6,499 nucleotides of DNA, taken from the NCBI GenBank assembly GCA_028705705.1, contig JAQWCZ010000117.1, positions 1 through 6,499 of the forward strand, in the 5' to 3' direction. Source of the DNA: Paludibacter sp. Its GTDB lineage: Bacteria > Bacteroidota > Bacteroidia > Bacteroidales > Paludibacteraceae. A model generated the notes under the pieces. The model did no database searches and was not told the DNA's origin. It saw nothing but the letters and a program-made list of their open reading frames with translations. The position numbers and the translations under genes are program-made. The number at the start of each line of letters is the position of its first letter. Position 1 is the first letter of the stretch. Shown here one piece after another: positions 5,607 to 6,499 of this stretch.

Positions 5607-6265
5607 TTATTCCTTTTTTCAATTTTACAATCACTTTATTTAGCCTTTGCCTCTGTGAATCTTTATCCATTTCAAAAAACCTTGATTCTATCAAATCTAC
5701 GAATTGATTCTGGTTAACCGAATTTATCGCAATCATTGATTTCTCGGCATACATAGGCAATTGTTTTGATGGACATTTCTTTAATTGCTCTATCAACAAT
5801 GGAAATGTTGTTTCGGTATATTCCTCAATACTTGATAGTTGAGCTAAAATCCCTACTCCATGGTCAATAGAAATCACAGAACCATTTTCTATCGTAGAAA
5901 TTATCATAGGTAATAAATCATAAATCACTTTGGGATTTATCAATGTAATGGTATCTAATGCAATCATTGAGCCCCAAACCAAGCGGTTATTTTTTGATTT
6001 TAATATATCTCCAAAATCCTTACTATACGGAGCAATCATATCTGCAGATCCTCGCGCCCCAATCTCATAAAGAACTTTTATACAATCGCTTTGGATATTT
6101 TTATCTTTATACTTTAAATTATCAACAAGCTCTTTTACCCAATCATTTTTTTTCGACCTGATTATCTCAATAGCTAATTTCTGATTTGGATTATCATCTG
6201 GTCTATTTAAACTTGTTGCTATCAAATCAATTGCGTCATGGTGTTGGTTTTTAATGCCCGCTAAC
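5592..6265 (-). other. Putative cassette-like unit carrying the HEAT-repeat gene
   Basis: GTTAGCGGGCGTTAA (5592-5606) and TTAATGCCCGCTAAC (6251-6265) are inverted complements at 14 of 15 positions and enclose a single gene with almost no spare sequence. The GTTAGC/GCTAAC core is shared with the sigma unit; the GGGC extension is not. Cassette status is inferred from this arrangement. Confidence 0.5.
5593..6225 (-). CDS. HEAT-repeat alpha-solenoid protein, uncertain start
   Basis: A roughly 210-residue, all-helical, soluble protein built from about five two-helix HEAT-like repeats (about 29-58, 66-96, 99-131, 135-170, 173-204). Recognisable family stretches are NPNQKLAIEII (12-22), KDKNIQSDCIKVLYEIG (40-56) and KNNRLVWGSMIALDTI (78-93). 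Such solenoids bind proteins or nucleic acid; no enzyme motif is visible and no specific function can be given. The start is a problem. The only ordinary start codon in frame is TTG at 6225, yet the family-like sequence continues upstream (DAIDLIATSL). The ATG at 6239 is out of frame and meets TGA after five codons; that TGA overlaps the TTG as TTGA. Either initiation is at TTG, possibly coupled to the short leader, or one base has been lost just after the ATG. The last residues (INAR) and the stop are read from the terminal repeat. The gene is AT-rich and sits inside a unit with inverted ends. Confidence 0.8.
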   Translation of the reverse strand: MIATSLNRPDDNPNQKLAIEIIRSKKNDWVKELVDNLKYKDKNIQSDCIKVLYEIGARGSADMIAPYSKDFGDILKSKNNRLVWGSMIALDTITLINPKVIYDLLPMIISTIENGSVISIDHGVGILAQLSSIEEYTETTFPLLIEQLKKCPSKQLPMYAEKSMIAINSVNQNQFVDLIESRFFEMDKDSQRQRLNKVIVKLKKGIINAR

Positions 6266-6302
6266 TAACTACTAACCACTAACCACTTACCACTATTCAC
6301 TA
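6261..6302. repeat. Six tandem degenerate heptamers
   Basis: Units in exact 7-nt register: CTAACTA, ACTACTA, ACCACTA, ACCACTT, ACCACTA, TTCACTA. CTA (TAG on the - strand) falls in all three - strand frames. The TAG at 6293-6295 is the stop of the alpha-2-macroglobulin-like gene. The array contains both ACCACTA and TTCACTA units and so links the two repeat sub-types found elsewhere in the window. Confidence 0.9.
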
Positions 6303-6499
6303 AAAACCCTTTCCCCCTTACTCACTTCATTAAATTCCGGCGCATACAAACATTGAATTGATGCCGTTCCGCCGGAAAAATTACCGGCAGCATTCACGAA
6401 GTATTCATCTTCAAACACATAGGTGCCTTTTGGTAAATTGCTAAAGAAATATTGTGTGGAAGCATCCTTTACGGTTCGGTAGTAAACAACACCTTCTTT
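6293..6499 (-). CDS. C-terminus of a large alpha-2-macroglobulin-like protein, 5'-truncated by window edge
   Basis: The frame is open from the window edge to a TAG at 6293-6295 and gives 68 residues. The stretches TQYFFSNLPKGTYVFEDEYFV (split here as TQYFFSNL + PKGTYVFEDEYFV), GNFSGGTASIQCLYAPEF and a final GERV match, from memory, the extreme C-terminus of bacterial alpha-2-macroglobulin family proteins of Bacteroidota. These are very large secreted or periplasmic proteins that trap proteases. There they read LPKGTYV-E-Y, then G-F-NG-T-IQ-MYAPEF. No thioester or MG-domain signature can be seen in this fragment, so the call rests on the C-terminal block only. The last two residues (SE) and the stop come from the AGTGAATAG repeat unit, the same nine bases that end hydA. 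The HEAT unit begins immediately downstream. Confidence 0.7.
   Translation of the reverse strand, partial: KEGVVYYRTVKDASTQYFFSNLPKGTYVFEDEYFVNAAGNFSGGTASIQCLYAPEFNEVSKGERVFSE

Overview
The window looks like chromosomal DNA of a fermentative anaerobic Bacteroidota, probably a Bacteroidales member. Three things point there. RecA is of the Bacteroidota type, starting with a lysine-rich MSDKKMEEV leader. Recognisable promoters follow the Bacteroidota TTTG / TAnnTTTG pattern, and genes lack Shine-Dalgarno sequences. The truncated gene at the right edge resembles the C-terminus of the very large alpha-2-macroglobulin-like proteins common in this phylum. The lineage is inferred from sequence style and recalled families, not from a search.

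Layout. Bases 1-2098 (+ strand) carry the end of an electron-transfer hydrogenase operon: the catalytic [FeFe]-hydrogenase subunit (5' end outside the window), then a thioredoxin-fold [2Fe-2S] 24 kDa (NuoE/HndA/HydC-like) subunit. A strong hairpin at 2108-2148, with a T-run on both strands, separates this operon from recA, which converges on it (2282-3304, - strand).

From recA to the right edge every gene is on the - strand. In transcription order they are: a partial alpha-2-macroglobulin-like gene (6499-6293), a HEAT-repeat protein (6225-5593), an ECF sigma factor (5473-4958) followed 12 nt later by a four-helix membrane protein (4945-4328), a ParD/ParE toxin-antitoxin pair (4095-3543), then recA. 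The genes between the alpha-2-macroglobulin homologue and recA look like accessory cargo placed between two resident genes, and the sigma and HEAT units are visibly more AT-rich than recA or the hydrogenase genes.

The most unusual content is between the genes. Every real intergenic gap holds a 7-bp-period repeat of one degenerate family (ACCACTA, TTCACTA, TTCGCTA, CACCAGT). Four genes (hydA, parE, the HEAT gene, the alpha-2-macroglobulin homologue) use stop codons lying inside repeat sequence. In addition, the sigma/membrane-protein unit and the HEAT unit are each bounded by inverted ends complementary to each other within that unit, sharing a GTTAGC/GCTAAC core but with unit-specific extensions. 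A longer imperfect-hairpin element lies beyond the 3' end of the sigma unit, and a shortened copy lies beyond the 3' end of the HEAT unit. This topology resembles integron gene cassettes with attC sites, but the core does not fit the classical attC consensus and no integrase is visible, so it is offered as a hypothesis. No stretch over 300 bases lacks a gene.
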